DNA of 64,000 bases from Lactobacillus crispatus (GCF_018987235.1 NZ_CP072197.1:310001-374000), one strand, 5' to 3'; shown: positions 20,001 through 31,418, counted from the stretch's first letter. Numbers and translations are program-made. Notes: a model not told the origin generated them from the letters alone.

Positions 20001-20703
20001 TCAATTGGGCATTCACGTTGCAACACCAGTATTTGATGGTGCTGACGAAAATGACGTTTGGGACACAGTTCGTCAAGCAGGTGTTGATAAAGATGGTAAG
20101 ACCGTTGTTTATGATGGTCGTACCGGTGAACCATTCCACAACCGTGTATCTGTAGGTGTTATGCACTACTTGAAGTTGACCCACATGGTTGACGACAAGA
20201 TCCACGCACGTTCAATTGGGCCTTACTCATTGGTTACTCAACAACCACTTGGTGGTAAAGCACAATTTGGTGGTCAGCGTTTTGGTGAAATGGAAGTTTG
20301 GGCCCTTGAAGCTTATGGTGCTGCTTACACATTGCAAGAGATTTTGACTTACAAGTCAGATGACGTTGTTGGTCGTGTAAAGGCATATGAAGCTATTGTT
20401 AAGGGTGAAAAGATTCCTAAGCCAGGTGTTCCAGAATCATTCCGTGTTCTTGTTAAGGAACTTCAATCATTAGGTTTGGATATCCGTGTTCTTGATATGA
20501 ACCATAATGAAATTGAACTTCGTGATATGGATGAAGACTCAAGTGAACACTTGAACATCGATACTTTGTCACGGATGGCAGAAGAGCAAGAAAAGAAGAA
20601 GTTAGCCGAAGAAACTGGAAAATCAGAAGATAAAGACAGTAAAGAAAATGCAGATAAGCCGGTAGCTCCTGCAGATAAGTCTGACGATAAAGTTTCTAAA
20701 TAG
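17065..20703 (+). CDS. rpoB: RNA polymerase beta subunit
   Basis: Catalytic-core subunit of RNA polymerase, 1212 residues. Recognisable blocks include [20 protein letters not shown], the rifampicin region [27 protein letters not shown] (all usual drug-contact residues look wild type) and [12 protein letters not shown]. The C-terminus has [18 protein letters not shown] followed by a Lys/Asp/Glu-rich tail. The start is TTG after AAAGGATG; upstream in-frame ATG codons are absent. Its expression is governed by the leader described separately. rpoC follows after 15 bases. Confidence 0.98.
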   Translation: MLNGHVVNYGKHRTRRSFSRIKEVLKLPNLTDVQTESYKWFLDKGIKEVFDDIMPISDFSGKLSLEYVGYKLQKPKYTVDEARNHDATYAAPMHVTLKLTNQETGEIKTQDVFFGDLPLMTESGSFIVNGAERVIVSQLVRSPGVYYTGDYDKNGRQIFGTTVIPNRGAWLEYETDAKNVSFVRVDRTRKLPLTVLIRAMGIGSDSDIIDMFGQSDTLQFTLDKDVHKNPADSRVAEALKDIYERLRPGEPKTTDSSRSLLYARFFDPRRYDLAPVGRYKINKKLSLKNRLYGQTLAETLADPDTGEIVAKKGTVVTHEVMDKLAPYLDRDDFKMVTYQPSKEGVLPDPITVQEIKVYSKVDPEREVKLMSNGHIADNVKHLTPADVLASINYFFALQDEIGTTDDIDHLGNRRIRRVGELLQNQFRIGLARMERVVRERMSIQDPSTVTPQQLINIRPIVASIKEFFGSSQLSQFMDQHNPLGELTHKRRMSALGPGGLTRDRAGYEVRDVHYTHYGRLCPIETPEGPNIGLINSLASYAIINKYGFIETPYRRVSWKDHKVTDKIDYLTADEEDNYIIAGANTPLNDDGSFKEKLILARQKEDNVEVSPDKIDYMDVIPKQVVSVASACIPFLENDDSNRALMGANQQRQAAPLINPHGSLVGTGMEYRAAHDSGAALIAKAAGVVEYVDANEIRIRREDGTLDKYTLEKYRRSNNSKSYNQTPNVKLGDHVDKSDVIANGPTMDHGELALGQNPLIAFMTWNMYNYEDAIMLSERLVKDDVYTSISIEDYESEARDTKLGPEEITRELPNIGEDALKDLDADGIVRVGAEVHDGDILVGKVTPKGVTELSAEERLLHAIFGEKAREVRDTSLRVPHGGGGIVQDVKVYTREAGDELSPGVNTMVRVYIAQKRKIQVGDKMSGRHGNKGTVAAVVPEEDMPYLPDGTPVDICLNPMGVPSRMNIGQLLELHLGAAARQLGIHVATPVFDGADENDVWDTVRQAGVDKDGKTVVYDGRTGEPFHNRVSVGVMHYLKLTHMVDDKIHARSIGPYSLVTQQPLGGKAQFGGQRFGEMEVWALEAYGAAYTLQEILTYKSDDVVGRVKAYEAIVKGEKIPKPGVPESFRVLVKELQSLGLDIRVLDMNHNEIELRDMDEDSSEHLNIDTLSRMAEEQEKKKLAEETGKSEDKDSKENADKPVAPADKSDDKVSK

Positions 20704-20718
20704 TAGGAGGTTAAACTT

Positions 20719-23700
20719 TTGATCGACGTAAATAAGTTTGAAAGTATGCAAATTGGTCTTGCATCACCTAACAAGATCAGAAGCTGGTCATATGGTGAAG
20801 TTAAAAAGCCAGAGACCATCAACTACCGTACTTTAAAGCCTGAAAAAGATGGCTTATTTGATGAGAGAATTTTTGGACCAACAAAAGATTGGTCATGTGC
20901 TTGTGGTAAGTACAAGGGCGTTAGATACCGTGGTATCGTTTGTGACCGTTGTGGTGTTGAAGTTACTTCTTCAAAGGTAAGAAGAGAACGTATGGGTCAT
21001 ATTGAATTGGCTGCACCTGTAACTCACATTTGGTACTTTAAGGGTATCCCATCAAGAATGGGATTAGTTTTGGACATTTCTCCAAGATTACTTGAAGAAG
21101 TTATTTACTTTGCTGCATACATTGTAATTGATCCAGGTGATACTGACCTTGAACCTAAGCAATTATTAACTGAAGCTGAATACCGTGAACAAAAAGCTAA
21201 GTACGGTAACCGTTTTGAAGCTAAGATGGGTGCTGAAGCTGTTCGCGATTTGCTTAAGAAAGTTGACCTTGATAAAGAAGTTAAGGATTTGAAGAAAGAA
21301 CTTCAAACTGCCACTGGTCAAAAACGTACGCGTGCAATTAGACGGTTAGATATCTTGGATGCCTTCAAGAATTCAGGTAACAAGCCTGAATGGATGGTAA
21401 TGGATGCCGTTCCAGTAATTCCACCAGATCTTCGTCCAATGGTTCAACTTGAAGGTGGCCGTTTTGCAACTTCAGATTTGAACGATTTGTACAGACGTGT
21501 AATCAACCGTAACAACCGTTTGAAGAGATTGCTTGATTTGAACGCACCTAATATTATTGTTCAAAACGAAAAGCGTATGCTTCAAGAAGCTGTTGATGCT
21601 TTAATTGATAACGGTCGTCGTGGTCGTCCAGTTGTTGGACCAGGTAACCGTCCATTGAAGTCACTTTCACATATGCTTAAGGGTAAGCAAGGACGTTTCC
21701 GTCAAAACTTGCTTGGTAAGCGTGTTGACTACTCTGGTCGTTCAGTTATCGATGTTTCACCAAAATTGAAGTTCTATCAATGTGGTGTGCCACGTCCAAT
21801 GGCTTTGGAATTGTTCAAGCCATTTGTAATGCATGAATTAGTTAAACGTGGAATTGCATCAAACATCAAGAATGCTAAGCGTAAGATTGACCGTGAAGAT
21901 GACGATATCTGGGATGTACTTGAAGATGTGATTAAGGAACGTCCAGTTCTTTTAAACCGTGCACCTACTCTTCACCGTTTGAGTATTCAAGCCTTTGAGC
22001 CAATCTTGGTACCAGGTAAGTCAATTAGACTTCACCCATTAGCTTGTGAAGCCTACAATGCCGACTTCGATGGTGACCAGATGGCTATTCACGTACCACT
22101 TTCTGATGAAGCTGTTGCTGAATCAAGATTGTTAATGTTGGCTGCTCACCACATTTTGGCTCCTAAGGATGGTAAGCCAATTGTTACTCCATCACAGGAT
22201 ATCGTTTTGGGTAACTACTGGTTAACTCAGGCCGAACGTGGTCGTGAAGGTGAAGGTATGATCTTCAGCTCACCAGCAGAAGCTGCTGTAGCTTACGAAA
22301 ATGGCGATATTCACTACCATACCATTATTGGTATGTCTGCAGATGCTATGCCTAAAAAGCCATGGCCTAAGGGACATGAACACGGCATCTTTATTACCAC
22401 TTATGGTAAGATTGTCTTCAATCAATTGTTCCCAGATGATTACTTCTATATCAATGAACCAACTGAAGAGAACTTGAACAATCCGTTGGATGCTAAGTAC
22501 TTCTTAGGTGAAGGCGAAGAGATTGATAAGAAGATCGATGAAGTAGGCGATGATTTAATCGCTAGTCCATTTAAGGGAAGCTTCTTGTCAGATTCTATTG
22601 CTACTATTTACAAGTATTACAAGGTTCAAAGAACTTCAGAATACTTGGATGATTTGAAGAAGTTAGGCTACACTAGCTCAACTACTTCAGGTATTACTAT
22701 TGGTATGACTGACGTTCCAGAAATCCAAGATAAGGATGAAAAGGTAGCCAAGGCACGTAAACAAGTTGATGTTGTTTCTAAGCAATTTAGACGTGGTTTG
22801 ATTACTGAACAAGAACGTCACGACCGAGTAATTAGTATTTGGAATGCATGTAAGGACAAGATCCAAAACGAAATTGCACAAATTCACGCACCTCGTAATC
22901 CAATTTCAATCATGGCAGACTCAGGTGCCCGTGGTAACATTTCTAACTTTACTCAGTTAGCCGGTATGCGTGGTTTGATGGCCACTCCTAACGGTGGTTT
23001 GTTCGAAATTCCTGTTACTTCAAACTTTAAGGAAGGTTTGTCAGTATTGGAATTGTTCATGTCTACTCACGGTGCTCGTAAGGGTATGACTGATACTGCA
23101 TTGAAGACTGCTCAGTCAGGTTACTTGACTCGTCGTTTGGTTGATGTTGCTCAGGACGTTATTATTCGTGATGACGATTGTGGTACTGATCGTGGTATTA
23201 CAGTTAGTGCCATCATGGAAGGTGACGAAATGATCGAACCATTATTTGACCGTTTGGTTGGTCGTTTCACTGCTGAGACTGTTAAAGATCCTGAAACTGG
23301 CGAAACTATTGTCGGCAGAGATGTCATGATGGATGAAAACATGGCACACAAGATTTGTGATGCAGGTGTAACTCACGTTAAGATTCGTTCAATTCTTACC
23401 TGTGATACTCCTCACGGCGTATGTCGCAAGTGTTACGGTATGAACCTTGCTACTGGTGAAGAAGTTGAAGTTGGTGAAGCAGTTGGTACTGTTGCTGCTC
23501 AATCAATTGGTGAACCAGGTACTCAGCTTACTTTGAGAACTTTCCACAACGGTGGTGTTGCCGGTGCTGAAGATATCACTCAAGGTTTGCCTCGTGTGCA
23601 AGAATTGTTTGAAGCACGTAACCCTAAGGGTCGTGCAACCATTTCTGAAGTTGATGGTGTAATTGATTCAATTCAAGAAAACCCAGCAGAACATACTCGT

Positions 23701-24378
23701 GAAATTACTGTTAAGGGTAAGATTGATACTAGAAGCTACAGTGTTCCTTATACAGCTTCAGTTGCTGTTAGCGAAGGTGACTACGTTCATCGTGGTGACA
23801 AGTTAACTCTTGGTTCTGTTGATCCTAAGGAATTGATTCAAGTTACTGATACATTAACTACTGAAAAGTACATCTTGGCTGAAGTTCAAAAGGCTTATAG
23901 AATGCAGGGTGTAGACATTGCCGACAAGCACGTTGAAGTGTTAACTCGTCAAATGCTGCAAAAGGTTCGTGTCCTTGATCCAGGTGAAACTGACATCTTG
24001 CCAGGTGAAGTTATGGATATTGGTCAATTTAGAGACCGCAACAAGGAAGTTATTATTTCTGGTGGTATTCCAGCAACTGCTCAAAGCGTTATCTTGGGTA
24101 TTACTAAGGCTGCTTTGGAAACTAACAGTTTCTTGTCAGCTGCTTCATTCCAGGAAACCACACGTGTTCTTACTGATGCATCTATTAGAGGTAAGAATGA
24201 TCCACTTCTTGGACTTAAGGAAAACGTTATTATCGGTAAAATTATTCCAGCTGGTACTGGTATGCCTGTATACCGTAGCATGGAACCTGAAGCTGACGTT
24301 AAGAAGCCAGATTCAGTATACTCAATTGCTGATATTGAAAAGCAAATGAAAGAAAAGGATAAAGCTAAGCAAGACTAA
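20719..24378 (+). CDS. rpoC: RNA polymerase beta' subunit
   Basis: Largest RNA polymerase subunit, 1219 residues. The N-terminal zinc finger shows [20 protein letters not shown], and the catalytic Mg-binding loop NADFDGDQ lies at residues 447-454. A second zinc site appears as [16 protein letters not shown] then CRKCYGMN. The trigger-loop/bridge region is also present ([14 protein letters not shown]). The start is TTG, nine bases after AGGAGG, straight behind rpoB. A 14-bp terminator follows, shared in reverse orientation with the convergent prepilin peptidase gene. Confidence 0.98.
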   Translation: MIDVNKFESMQIGLASPNKIRSWSYGEVKKPETINYRTLKPEKDGLFDERIFGPTKDWSCACGKYKGVRYRGIVCDRCGVEVTSSKVRRERMGHIELAAPVTHIWYFKGIPSRMGLVLDISPRLLEEVIYFAAYIVIDPGDTDLEPKQLLTEAEYREQKAKYGNRFEAKMGAEAVRDLLKKVDLDKEVKDLKKELQTATGQKRTRAIRRLDILDAFKNSGNKPEWMVMDAVPVIPPDLRPMVQLEGGRFATSDLNDLYRRVINRNNRLKRLLDLNAPNIIVQNEKRMLQEAVDALIDNGRRGRPVVGPGNRPLKSLSHMLKGKQGRFRQNLLGKRVDYSGRSVIDVSPKLKFYQCGVPRPMALELFKPFVMHELVKRGIASNIKNAKRKIDREDDDIWDVLEDVIKERPVLLNRAPTLHRLSIQAFEPILVPGKSIRLHPLACEAYNADFDGDQMAIHVPLSDEAVAESRLLMLAAHHILAPKDGKPIVTPSQDIVLGNYWLTQAERGREGEGMIFSSPAEAAVAYENGDIHYHTIIGMSADAMPKKPWPKGHEHGIFITTYGKIVFNQLFPDDYFYINEPTEENLNNPLDAKYFLGEGEEIDKKIDEVGDDLIASPFKGSFLSDSIATIYKYYKVQRTSEYLDDLKKLGYTSSTTSGITIGMTDVPEIQDKDEKVAKARKQVDVVSKQFRRGLITEQERHDRVISIWNACKDKIQNEIAQIHAPRNPISIMADSGARGNISNFTQLAGMRGLMATPNGGLFEIPVTSNFKEGLSVLELFMSTHGARKGMTDTALKTAQSGYLTRRLVDVAQDVIIRDDDCGTDRGITVSAIMEGDEMIEPLFDRLVGRFTAETVKDPETGETIVGRDVMMDENMAHKICDAGVTHVKIRSILTCDTPHGVCRKCYGMNLATGEEVEVGEAVGTVAAQSIGEPGTQLTLRTFHNGGVAGAEDITQGLPRVQELFEARNPKGRATISEVDGVIDSIQENPAEHTREITVKGKIDTRSYSVPYTASVAVSEGDYVHRGDKLTLGSVDPKELIQVTDTLTTEKYILAEVQKAYRMQGVDIADKHVEVLTRQMLQKVRVLDPGETDILPGEVMDIGQFRDRNKEVIISGGIPATAQSVILGITKAALETNSFLSAASFQETTRVLTDASIRGKNDPLLGLKENVIIGKIIPAGTGMPVYRSMEPEADVKKPDSVYSIADIEKQMKEKDKAKQD

Positions 24379-24392
24379 GCTTTATTGAAAAT

Positions 24393-24437
24393 AAATAAGC
24401 ATTTCCAATCTTTTAAGAGCGGGAATGCTTATTTTTT
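24393..24437 (+). terminator. Terminator after rpoC (probably bidirectional)
   Basis: Stem AAATAAGCATTTCC / GGGAATGCTTATTT, T tail on the + strand and A run on the other side, between two convergent genes. Confidence 0.85.
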
Positions 24438-24439
24438 GT

Positions 24440-25123
24440 CTAAAAAATTAATTGGGTTAGTACTAATCCTAGGAAAATATATGGAATAAATGGATAGCGA
24501 TGGTTAATAGGAGTTTTTTCAATAAGAAAAATTGCAATTACCAAGATTGAAGCAAATAGAAAAACTAAATTGGCAAATGATGGGGTGAAGTAGCAAGCGA
24601 TAATTAAGTAAATTAATAAATCGCCTAGCCCCATTTTTCTTTGCATTATGCTATAGCTAAAAATTCCTAGCAATAATGTAAAAGAGATCCAGTCGATTAA
24701 TGTAAAAGCTGCAAATTGGTTGAATAAAATCGCAACGCTAATGGCTGGAATTAGTAGGAGAAGATCAAATTCTTGCTTTTGATAATCAGAGATTGCAACG
24801 ACTAAAAGCGAAAAAAGCAAAATAGCGGTAATAATGTCCTGTGTCTTACTAAAATCGAGTAAACAAAAGGCAAAGCCGCCAATTAATTCAAATAAAAATA
24901 ATTCAACTGGAATTTGTTGATAACAATAACGACATTTTCCTTGAAGAAAAAGATAAGATAATAATGGAATTTCATCCAAAATTGATAATTCAAGGTGACA
25001 GTTGTTGCACTGAGAACGTGAGTAAATAAAATTTTTATCATTCCAGTGCTCGTAAACTACTGCTGCGTGAGAAGCCAAGCAACTTCCAATTATAAAGTTA
25101 GTAAAAATAAATAAGTATTTCAA
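24440..25123 (-). CDS. Prepilin peptidase, A24 family (ComC/PilD type)
   Basis: Membrane aspartyl protease that cleaves type IV prepilin-like leaders; in Firmicutes it serves the ComG competence pseudopilus. The 227 residues show the N-terminal cytoplasmic zinc motif CNNC / CRYC, the first catalytic Asp in AISDYQKQEFD, and the second in the GxGD motif KMGLGDLLIY, embedded in about six hydrophobic helices. The start is TTG (complement of CAA at 25121-25123), seven bases from GGAGG. It stands alone between the RNA polymerase and str operons, pointing against both, with no com genes nearby. Catalytic residues are intact, so it looks functional. Confidence 0.88.
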   Translation of the reverse strand: MKYLFIFTNFIIGSCLASHAAVVYEHWNDKNFIYSRSQCNNCHLELSILDEIPLLSYLFLQGKCRYCYQQIPVELFLFELIGGFAFCLLDFSKTQDIITAILLFSLLVVAISDYQKQEFDLLLLIPAISVAILFNQFAAFTLIDWISFTLLLGIFSYSIMQRKMGLGDLLIYLIIACYFTPSFANLVFLFASILVIAIFLIEKTPINHRYPFIPYIFLGLVLTQLIF

Positions 25124-25187
25124 AAAAACACCTCCACTATTTATTACGCAAAAATAGCCGATTTTTCTTTTTTTATTTTGAAAAAGT

Positions 25188-25215
25188 TTGCTTTCTGCTT
25201 AAAACCGAGTACAAT
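25188..25215 (+). promoter_or_regulatory. Promoter of the str operon
   Basis: TTGCTT (25188-25193), 16-base spacer, TACAAT (25210-25215). The -10 and the following bases (25208-25224) are identical to the S10 operon promoter. Confidence 0.75.
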
Positions 25216-25304
25216 AGTCTTTGTATGTTTTGAACAGTCTATTCGTGAGTGAAAAAGAAACTCCCGGATGTGTGAACAAAATAGTATTTTAGGAGGAAAA
25301 ATTA
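25216..25304 (+). promoter_or_regulatory. 5' leader of the str operon
   Basis: A leader of about 85 bases with a small GAA ... TTC hairpin around ACAGT (25236-25248), a GAGT / ACTC stem (25246-25263) and a CCC-N4-GTGTGAA block (25263-25276). ACAGT and AGTG lie at the same offsets as in the S10 leader; CCC-N4-GTGTGAA is also shared but further downstream. A regulatory role is inferred. Confidence 0.5.
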
Positions 25305-25712
25305 ATGCCAACCATTAATCAATTGGTAAGAAAAGGCCGTCATTCAAAGGTCACTAAGTCAAAGTCACCTGCTTTGAATTACAGCTACAACAGTATGAAG
25401 AAGGAATCAGTATTCAACCCAGCTCCACAAATGCGTGGTGTTGCAACTCGTGTTGGTACTATGACTCCAAAGAAGCCTAACTCAGCTTTACGTAAGTACG
25501 CTCGTGTTCGTCTTTCAAACTTGATCGAAGTTACTGCTTACATTCCAGGTGAAGGCCACAACTTGCAAGAACACTCAGTTGTATTAATCCGTGGTGGTCG
25601 TGTAAAGGACCTTCCTGGTGTACGTTACCACATCGTTCGTGGTGCCCTTGATACTGCTGGTGTTGATGGCAGAAAGCAAAGCCGTTCTAAGTACGGTACT
25701 AAGAAAGATTAA
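25305..25712 (+). CDS. rpsL: 30S ribosomal protein S12
   Basis: Decoding-centre protein of the small subunit, 135 residues, first gene of the str operon. The conserved loop [17 protein letters not shown] carries the lysines contacted by streptomycin in wild-type form. A further conserved segment reads [30 protein letters not shown] is eight bases from the ATG. rpsG follows after 15 bases. Confidence 0.98.
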   Translation: MPTINQLVRKGRHSKVTKSKSPALNYSYNSMKKESVFNPAPQMRGVATRVGTMTPKKPNSALRKYARVRLSNLIEVTAYIPGEGHNLQEHSVVLIRGGRVKDLPGVRYHIVRGALDTAGVDGRKQSRSKYGTKKD

Positions 25713-25727
25713 AGGAGGAGTTAAATA

Positions 25728-26198
25728 ATGCCTAGAAAAGGTCACGTAACTAAGAGAGACGTTTTAGCAGATCCAGTTTACAACTCAAAGCTTGTTACTA
25801 AGTTGATCAACCACTTAATGGTCGATGGTAAGAGAGCTAAGGCATCTTCAATCCTTTACGATGCTTTCAACATTGTTCAAGACAAGACTGGTAAGGAACC
25901 ACTTGATGTATTTGAAGAAGCTATGAACAACGTTATGCCAGTTTTGGAAGTTAGAGCTCGTCGTATCGGTGGTTCAAACTACCAAATCCCAGTTGAAGTA
26001 CGTCCTGAAAGAAGAACTACTTTAGGTTTAAGATGGCTTGTTTCATACGCTCGTTTACGTAACGAACACACTATGGATGAACGTTTAGCTAACGAAATTA
26101 TCGATGCTTCAAACAACACTGGTTCAGCAGTTAAGAAGCGTGAAGATGTTCACCGTATGGCTGAAGCTAACCGTGCATTTGCACACTACCGCTTCTAA
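25728..26198 (+). CDS. rpsG: 30S ribosomal protein S7
   Basis: Binds the 3' major domain of 16S rRNA and nucleates assembly of the small-subunit head, 156 residues, typical length. The family block [20 protein letters not shown] opens the protein, and the beta-hairpin region [17 protein letters not shown] follows. Middle gene of rpsL-rpsG-fusA; RBS AAAGGAGG. In E. coli S7 represses its own operon; no such site was recognised here. Confidence 0.98.
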   Translation: MPRKGHVTKRDVLADPVYNSKLVTKLINHLMVDGKRAKASSILYDAFNIVQDKTGKEPLDVFEEAMNNVMPVLEVRARRIGGSNYQIPVEVRPERRTTLGLRWLVSYARLRNEHTMDERLANEIIDASNNTGSAVKKREDVHRMAEANRAFAHYRF

Positions 26199-26231
26199 TT
26201 TGTTCGTTTTAATTTAAGGAGAGAATAATTT

Positions 26232-28325
26232 ATGGCTAACAAGCGTGAATTTCCATTAGCAAAGACACGTAACATTGGTATTATGGCCCACATCGATGCG
26301 GGTAAGACTACTACTACTGAACGTATCCTTTACTACACTGGTAAGATCCACAAAGTTGGTGAAACTCACGAAGGTGATTCACAAATGGACTGGATGGATG
26401 AAGAAAAGGAACGTGGTATCACCATTACTTCTGCAGCTACTACTGCACAATGGAAAGACCACAGAATTAACATCATCGACACCCCAGGACACGTTGACTT
26501 CACTATCGAAGTAGAACGTTCACTTCGTGTTCTTGATGGTGCCGTAACTGTTCTTGATGCCCAAGCTGGTGTTGAACCACAAACTGAAAACGTATGGCGT
26601 CAAGCTGAAACTTACGGTGTTCCTCGTATTGTTTTCGTTAACAAGATGGATAAGATCGGTGCTGACTTCGATAAGTCAGTTAAGTCATTGCACGAACGTT
26701 TAAACGCTAATGCCCATGCTGTTCAAATGCCAATTGGTTCAGCTGACACTTTTGAAGGTGTTATCGACTTAATCAACATGGTTGCCGACATCTACGACGA
26801 AGACAAGCTTGGTTCTAAGTGGGATACTGTTCCAGTTCCTGACGAATACAAGGAAGAAGCTGAAGCACGTCGTAACGACTTAATTGAAGCCGTAGCCGAT
26901 GTTGATGACGGCATCATGGAAAAATTCCTTGGCGGTGAAGAAATTTCTAACGATGAATTAAAGGCAGCTATCCGTAAAGCTACTTTGGACTTGAAGTTCT
27001 TCCCAGTTTACGCTGGCTCAGCCTTCAAGAACAAGGGTGTTCAAATGATGCTTGACGGTGTTATTGACTACTTGCCATCACCACTTGACGTTAAGCCTTA
27101 CGTTGCTCACAATCCTAAGACTGGTGATGAAGTTGAACTTATGGCTGACGATAAGAAGCCATTTGCAGCTCTTGCATTCAAGATCGCTACTGACCCATTC
27201 GTAGGTCGTTTGACTTTCATCCGTGTTTACACCGGTTCTCTTGAATCAGGTTCATACGTATTGAACGCTTCAAAGAACAGTCGTGAACGTGTAGGTCGTT
27301 TGCTTCAAATGCACGCCAACTCAAGAACTGAAATTCCAGAAGTATTCTCAGGTGATATCGCTGGTGCCATCGGTTTGAAGAACACCACTACTGGTGACTC
27401 ATTAACTGACCCAGATCACCCACTTATTTTGGAAAGCTTGAAAGTTCCAGATCCAGTTATCCAAGTATCAGTTGAACCTAAGTCAAAGGCTGACCGTGAT
27501 AAGATGGACGTTGCTTTGCAAAAGCTTACTGAAGAAGACCCAACTTTCCGTGCTGAAACTAACCCAGAAACTGGTCAAACCTTGATTTCAGGTATGGGTG
27601 AACTTCACCTTGACATCATGGTTGAACGTATGAGACGTGAATTTAACGTTGATGCTAAGATTGGTGAACCACAAGTTGCTTACCGTGAAACCTTCACCAA
27701 GGAAGCTAAGGCACAAGGTAAGTTTGTTCGTCAATCAGGTGGTAAAGGTCAATACGGTGACGTTTGGATTGACTTTACTCCTAACGAAGAAGGTAAGGGT
27801 TACGAATTCGAAGATGCCATCGTTGGTGGTGTTGTTCCTCGTGAATTCATTCCTTCAGTTGACCAAGGTTTACAAGAAGCTATGAAGAATGGTGTTCTTG
27901 CAGGTTACCCATTGATCGACGTTAAGGCTAAGCTTTACGATGGTAGTTACCACGAAGTCGACTCATCAGAAGCTGCCTTCAAGGTTGCTGCTTCACTTGC
28001 TTTGAAGAATGCTGCTTCAAAGGCTGGCGCAGTTATCTTGGAACCAATTATGAAGGTTCAAGTAACTACTCCAGAAGAATACTTAGGTGATGTTATGGGT
28101 TCAATCACTGCTCGTCGTGGTACCATGGAAGGTATGGAAGACAGAGCCGGTGCTAAGATCATCAACTCATTTGTTCCACTTTCAGAAATGTTTGGTTACG
28201 CAACTACTTTGCGTTCATCAACTCAGGGTCGTGGTACATTTACTATGGTATTTGATCACTACTCACCAACACCTAAATCAATTCAAGCTGACATCATTAA
28301 GAAGCGCGGCGGAGATGCTGAATAG
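26232..28325 (+). CDS. fusA: Elongation factor G
   Basis: GTPase that moves tRNAs and mRNA through the ribosome. Of 697 residues, G1 is [13 protein letters not shown]3 is DTPGHVDF, G4 is NKMD, and switch-I has [12 protein letters not shown]. Domains II to V follow, with [14 protein letters not shown] in domain IV. It ends the str operon. tuf is not adjacent, which is usual for lactobacilli, and a strong terminator follows. Confidence 0.98.
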   Translation: MANKREFPLAKTRNIGIMAHIDAGKTTTTERILYYTGKIHKVGETHEGDSQMDWMDEEKERGITITSAATTAQWKDHRINIIDTPGHVDFTIEVERSLRVLDGAVTVLDAQAGVEPQTENVWRQAETYGVPRIVFVNKMDKIGADFDKSVKSLHERLNANAHAVQMPIGSADTFEGVIDLINMVADIYDEDKLGSKWDTVPVPDEYKEEAEARRNDLIEAVADVDDGIMEKFLGGEEISNDELKAAIRKATLDLKFFPVYAGSAFKNKGVQMMLDGVIDYLPSPLDVKPYVAHNPKTGDEVELMADDKKPFAALAFKIATDPFVGRLTFIRVYTGSLESGSYVLNASKNSRERVGRLLQMHANSRTEIPEVFSGDIAGAIGLKNTTTGDSLTDPDHPLILESLKVPDPVIQVSVEPKSKADRDKMDVALQKLTEEDPTFRAETNPETGQTLISGMGELHLDIMVERMRREFNVDAKIGEPQVAYRETFTKEAKAQGKFVRQSGGKGQYGDVWIDFTPNEEGKGYEFEDAIVGGVVPREFIPSVDQGLQEAMKNGVLAGYPLIDVKAKLYDGSYHEVDSSEAAFKVAASLALKNAASKAGAVILEPIMKVQVTTPEEYLGDVMGSITARRGTMEGMEDRAGAKIINSFVPLSEMFGYATTLRSSTQGRGTFTMVFDHYSPTPKSIQADIIKKRGGDAE

Positions 28326-28380
28326 CTTCCGTTAAGAACTGATTAATGCAGTTAGCTTAATTGAAAACAATTTCATATAA

Positions 28381-28419
28381 AAAAGAGTTATCATTTTTAT
28401 TTTGATAACTCTTTTTTTG
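28381..28419 (+). terminator. Terminator after fusA
   Basis: Thirteen-base-pair stem AAAAGAGTTATCA / TGATAACTCTTTT with a nine-base A/T loop and a T run. Confidence 0.9.
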
Positions 28420-28450
28420 TAAATAAATTTAAGAAAAAAGTCGTAAACCC

Positions 28451-28479
28451 TTGATATTTAAGGAGGGACAAAGTACAAT
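28451..28479 (+). promoter_or_regulatory. Promoter of the S10-spc-alpha cluster
   Basis: TTGATA (28451-28456), 17-base spacer, TACAAT (28474-28479). No other equally good promoter is seen until the one before infA. Confidence 0.75.
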
Positions 28480-28640
28480 AGTCTTTGTGCTTATGGGACA
28501 GTGTGCCCTTAAGTGTGAAAATTGTTGTAAAGCGTTGACGCAAAAGGTTGCGGCACGCCAGGCTGCATTGCCACAGTGGCGTGCGGGGAATTTTTGCCGA
28601 GCGAGTCATCTTTTAAAGAAGACGTTAAGGAGGTAATTTA
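28480..28640 (+). promoter_or_regulatory. 5' leader of the S10 operon
   Basis: About 155 bases. It starts with the block shared with the str leader, then a GGG ... CCC hairpin around ACAGTGTG (28496-28508). Next come hairpin CGCAA aagg TTGCG (28539-28552) and an eight-base-pair stem GCACGCCA / TGGCGTGC (28553-28560 with 28577-28584). Such a leader could carry ribosomal-protein autoregulation, for example by L4 as in enterobacteria, but that is inference. No terminator-like hairpin with a long T run is present. Confidence 0.55.
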
Positions 28641-28949
28641 ATGGCAAGTCAAACAATTCGTATTAGACTTAAGTCTTACGAACATGGTATTCTCGATGAA
28701 TCAGCTGCTAAGATCGTAGCTACTGCAAAGAGAACTGGTGCTGAAATTTCAGGTCCAGTTCCTCTTCCAACAGAAAGAACTTTATTCACAGTTCTTCGTT
28801 CACCACACAAGAACAAGGACTCACGTGAACAATTCGAAATGCGCACTCACAAGCGTTTAATCGATATTTTGAATCCAACACCAAAGACTGTTGATTCATT
28901 AATGAAGCTTGATCTTCCAAGCGGTGTAGACATCGAAATTAAACTGTAA
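28641..28949 (+). CDS. rpsJ: 30S ribosomal protein S10
   Basis: Small-subunit head protein, also the NusE partner of NusB in antitermination, 102 residues. Family blocks [20 protein letters not shown] and [19 protein letters not shown] are complete. First gene of the S10 cluster, RBS AAGGAGGT. Confidence 0.98.
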
Positions 28950-28972
28950 TTTAAATAGAAAGAGGTGTAAAC

Positions 28973-29611
28973 ATGACCAAAGGAATCTTAGGAAGAAAAG
29001 TTGGTATGACTCAAATCTTTACTAAAGATGGTGTCCTTGTTCCTGTAACTGTTGTTGAAGCAACTCCTAACGTTGTTATGCAAGTTAAGACTGTTGAATC
29101 AGACGGTTACGAAGCAGTTCAATTAGGTTACCAAGACAAGCGTGAAGTTTTGAGCAACAAACCAGAAAAAGGTCATGCTGATAAAGCAAAGACTTCGCCT
29201 AAGCGCTTCATTCGGGAAATCCGCGGTGTTGAGCTTAAGGACTATGAAGTTGGCTCAGAAGTTACTGTGGATACATTTAAGGAAGGTGACGTTGTAAACG
29301 TTACTGGTACTTCAAGAGGTCATGGATACCAAGGTAACATCAAGCGTTGGGGCCAATCAAGAGGACCAGAAACTCACGGTTCAAGATACCACAGAATTCC
29401 TGGTTCAATGGGTTCCATCATTAACCGTGTACCAAAGGGCAAGCGTTTGCCAGGTCACATGGGTGTGAAGAAAGTTACCATTGAAAACTTAGTAATTGAA
29501 AAAGTTGTTGCAGACAAGAACGTATTGATGATTAAGGGTAACGTCCCAGGTGCTAAGAACTCATTAATCGTTGTTAAGACTGCTTCTAAAGCTGTAAAGG
29601 CTGATAAATAG
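28973..29611 (+). CDS. rplC: 50S ribosomal protein L3
   Basis: Early-assembly protein near the peptidyl transferase centre, 212 residues. It opens with [14 protein letters not shown] and carries the extended loop [20 protein letters not shown], which reaches towards 23S rRNA. RBS AGAGGTG. Second gene of the cluster; rplD follows after 14 bases. Confidence 0.98.
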   Translation: MTKGILGRKVGMTQIFTKDGVLVPVTVVEATPNVVMQVKTVESDGYEAVQLGYQDKREVLSNKPEKGHADKAKTSPKRFIREIRGVELKDYEVGSEVTVDTFKEGDVVNVTGTSRGHGYQGNIKRWGQSRGPETHGSRYHRIPGSMGSIINRVPKGKRLPGHMGVKKVTIENLVIEKVVADKNVLMIKGNVPGAKNSLIVVKTASKAVKADK

Positions 29612-29625
29612 GAAGGAGGACTAGA

Positions 29626-30243
29626 ATGGCTAATTTAAAAGTTATGGATCAAAACGGTAAAGACTCTGGTGAAGTTACTTTAAACGATAAGGTTTTTGGT
29701 ATTGAACCAAATGAAAGTGTCGTTTTTGAAGCAATTATTAGACAAAGAGCCGGCAAGCGTCAAGGTACCTCAAAGGTTAAGAATAGATCTGCTGTTCGCG
29801 GCGGTGGTAAGAAGCCTTGGAGACAAAAGGGTACTGGTCGTGCTCGTCAAGGTTCTATCAGAGCTCCACAATGGCGCGGTGGTGGTACAGTCTTTGGCCC
29901 AACTCCACGTTCATACGCATACACTATGCCAAGAAAGCAACGTCGTTTGGCTATTAAGTCAGTTCTTTCCCAAAAGTTGATTGACAATGATTTAATTGTT
30001 TTAGATAAGTTGACTATGTCAGCTCCTAAGACTAAGGAATTAGTATCAATGTTAAACGGCTTAAATGCTGACGGTAAAGTTTTAATTGTTTCAGATGATA
30101 ACAATGTACAACTTTCCGCAAGAAACTTGACTAAGGTTAAGGTTGTTCCAGTTAATGGCTTAAACGTTGAAGATGCTGTTAACTATGGCAAGTTGATCTT
30201 AGATCAAGATGCTGTTAAGAAGATCGAGGAGGTTTTGGCTTAA
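29626..30243 (+). CDS. rplD: 50S ribosomal protein L4
   Basis: Lines the exit tunnel, 205 residues. The macrolide-contact loop is visible and wild type in appearance: [19 protein letters not shown]. In E. coli L4 also represses the S10 operon through its leader; here the equivalent would be the leader at 28480-28640, unproven. The stop overlaps the rplW start by one base. Confidence 0.98.
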   Translation: MANLKVMDQNGKDSGEVTLNDKVFGIEPNESVVFEAIIRQRAGKRQGTSKVKNRSAVRGGGKKPWRQKGTGRARQGSIRAPQWRGGGTVFGPTPRSYAYTMPRKQRRLAIKSVLSQKLIDNDLIVLDKLTMSAPKTKELVSMLNGLNADGKVLIVSDDNNVQLSARNLTKVKVVPVNGLNVEDAVNYGKLILDQDAVKKIEEVLA

Positions 30244-30548
30244 TGGACGCACGCGATATCATTTTAAGACCTGTCATTACTGAAAAGTCCACGAACTTAA
30301 TGGATGATAAGAAGTACACATTCGACGTGCTTTTAACTGCAACCAAGACACAAGTTCGCAATGCTGTTGAAGAAATCTTCGATGTTAAAGTTAAGAACGT
30401 AAACATTATGAACGTTCGCGGCAAGGACAAGCGAGTAGGTCGTTACACTGGTAAGACCGCTCGTCGTAGAAAGGCTATCGTTACTTTAACTAACGATTCA
30501 AACGACATCAAGATTTTCCAAGACGATAACACAGAAGACAACAAGTAA
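30243..30548 (+). CDS. rplW: 50S ribosomal protein L23
   Basis: Sits at the tunnel exit and docks trigger factor and SRP, 101 residues. The N-terminus [19 protein letters not shown] is diagnostic; the internal loop ends in [19 protein letters not shown]. It is translationally coupled to rplD by a TAATG overlap. Its RBS, GAGGAGG, lies within the end of rplD. Confidence 0.98.
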   Translation: MDARDIILRPVITEKSTNLMDDKKYTFDVLLTATKTQVRNAVEEIFDVKVKNVNIMNVRGKDKRVGRYTGKTARRRKAIVTLTNDSNDIKIFQDDNTEDNK

Positions 30549-30563
30549 TAGGAGGTCAGTCAA

Positions 30564-31400
30564 TTGGCTATTAAGATTTACAAGCCAACCACGAATGGTC
30601 GTCGTCATATGACTTCTTCCGACTTTGCTGAGATCACTAAGACAAAGCCTGAAAAGACTTTGCTTGAATCTCAATCACATACTGCAGGTCGTAACTCATA
30701 TGGTCATATCACTGTAAGACACCGTGGTGGTGGTCACAAACAAAAATACCGTATCATCGACTTTAAGCGTAACAAGGACAACGCAAAGGCAGTTGTAAAG
30801 GCTATCGAATACGATCCAAACAGAACTGCTAACATTGCTTTGCTTCACTACACTGATGGTATCAAAGCTTACATCTTAGCTCCTAAGGGCTTAAAAGTTG
30901 GCGATGTAGTTGAATCAGGTGATTCAGTTGACATTAAGCCAGGTAACGCTTTGGAATTAAAGAATATCCCAACTGGTACTTCAATTCACAATATCGAATT
31001 AAAGCCAGGCAAGGGTGGCCAACTCGTAAGAAGTGCTGGTGCTTCAGCTCAAGTTTTAGGTGCTGATGGTGATTACACTTTAGTAAGATTACAAAGTGGT
31101 GAAGTTCGTAAGATTTTGTCATCATGCCGTGCAACTATCGGTACTGTTGGTAATGAACAACACTCATTGATTCAATTAGGTAAAGCTGGTCGTAAGCGTT
31201 GGTTGGGCAAGCGTCCACAATCACGTGGTTCTGTAATGAACCCTAACGATCACCCACATGGTGGTGGTGAAGGTAAGGCTCCAGTTGGTCGTCCTCAACC
31301 TATGACTCCATGGGGTAAGAAGGCACGTGGTATTAAGACTAGAGATACCAAGAAGGCCAGCGAGAAGTTAATCATTCGTCACCGTAAAGGTAGCAAGTAG
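30564..31400 (+). CDS. rplB: 50S ribosomal protein L2
   Basis: One of the largest 50S proteins, needed for subunit joining and peptidyl transfer, 278 residues. The SH3-like core ([20 protein letters not shown]) and the C-terminal [15 protein letters not shown] loop with its conserved histidine are present. The start is TTG after AGGAGG, unusual for so abundant a protein but repeated in several neighbours. Confidence 0.98.
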   Translation: MAIKIYKPTTNGRRHMTSSDFAEITKTKPEKTLLESQSHTAGRNSYGHITVRHRGGGHKQKYRIIDFKRNKDNAKAVVKAIEYDPNRTANIALLHYTDGIKAYILAPKGLKVGDVVESGDSVDIKPGNALELKNIPTGTSIHNIELKPGKGGQLVRSAGASAQVLGADGDYTLVRLQSGEVRKILSSCRATIGTVGNEQHSLIQLGKAGRKRWLGKRPQSRGSVMNPNDHPHGGGEGKAPVGRPQPMTPWGKKARGIKTRDTKKASEKLIIRHRKGSK

Positions 31401-31418
31401 TAGAAGGAGGGTTAATTA

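Noticed and set aside
28451..28636. 61-codon frame over the S10 leader
   Set aside because: Its TTG start is the -35 box itself, there is no RBS before it, and the frame covers leader hairpins; not a protein gene.
28326..28640. tuf expected after fusA
   Set aside because: Only a terminator, promoter and leader are here; tuf is normally elsewhere in lactobacilli.
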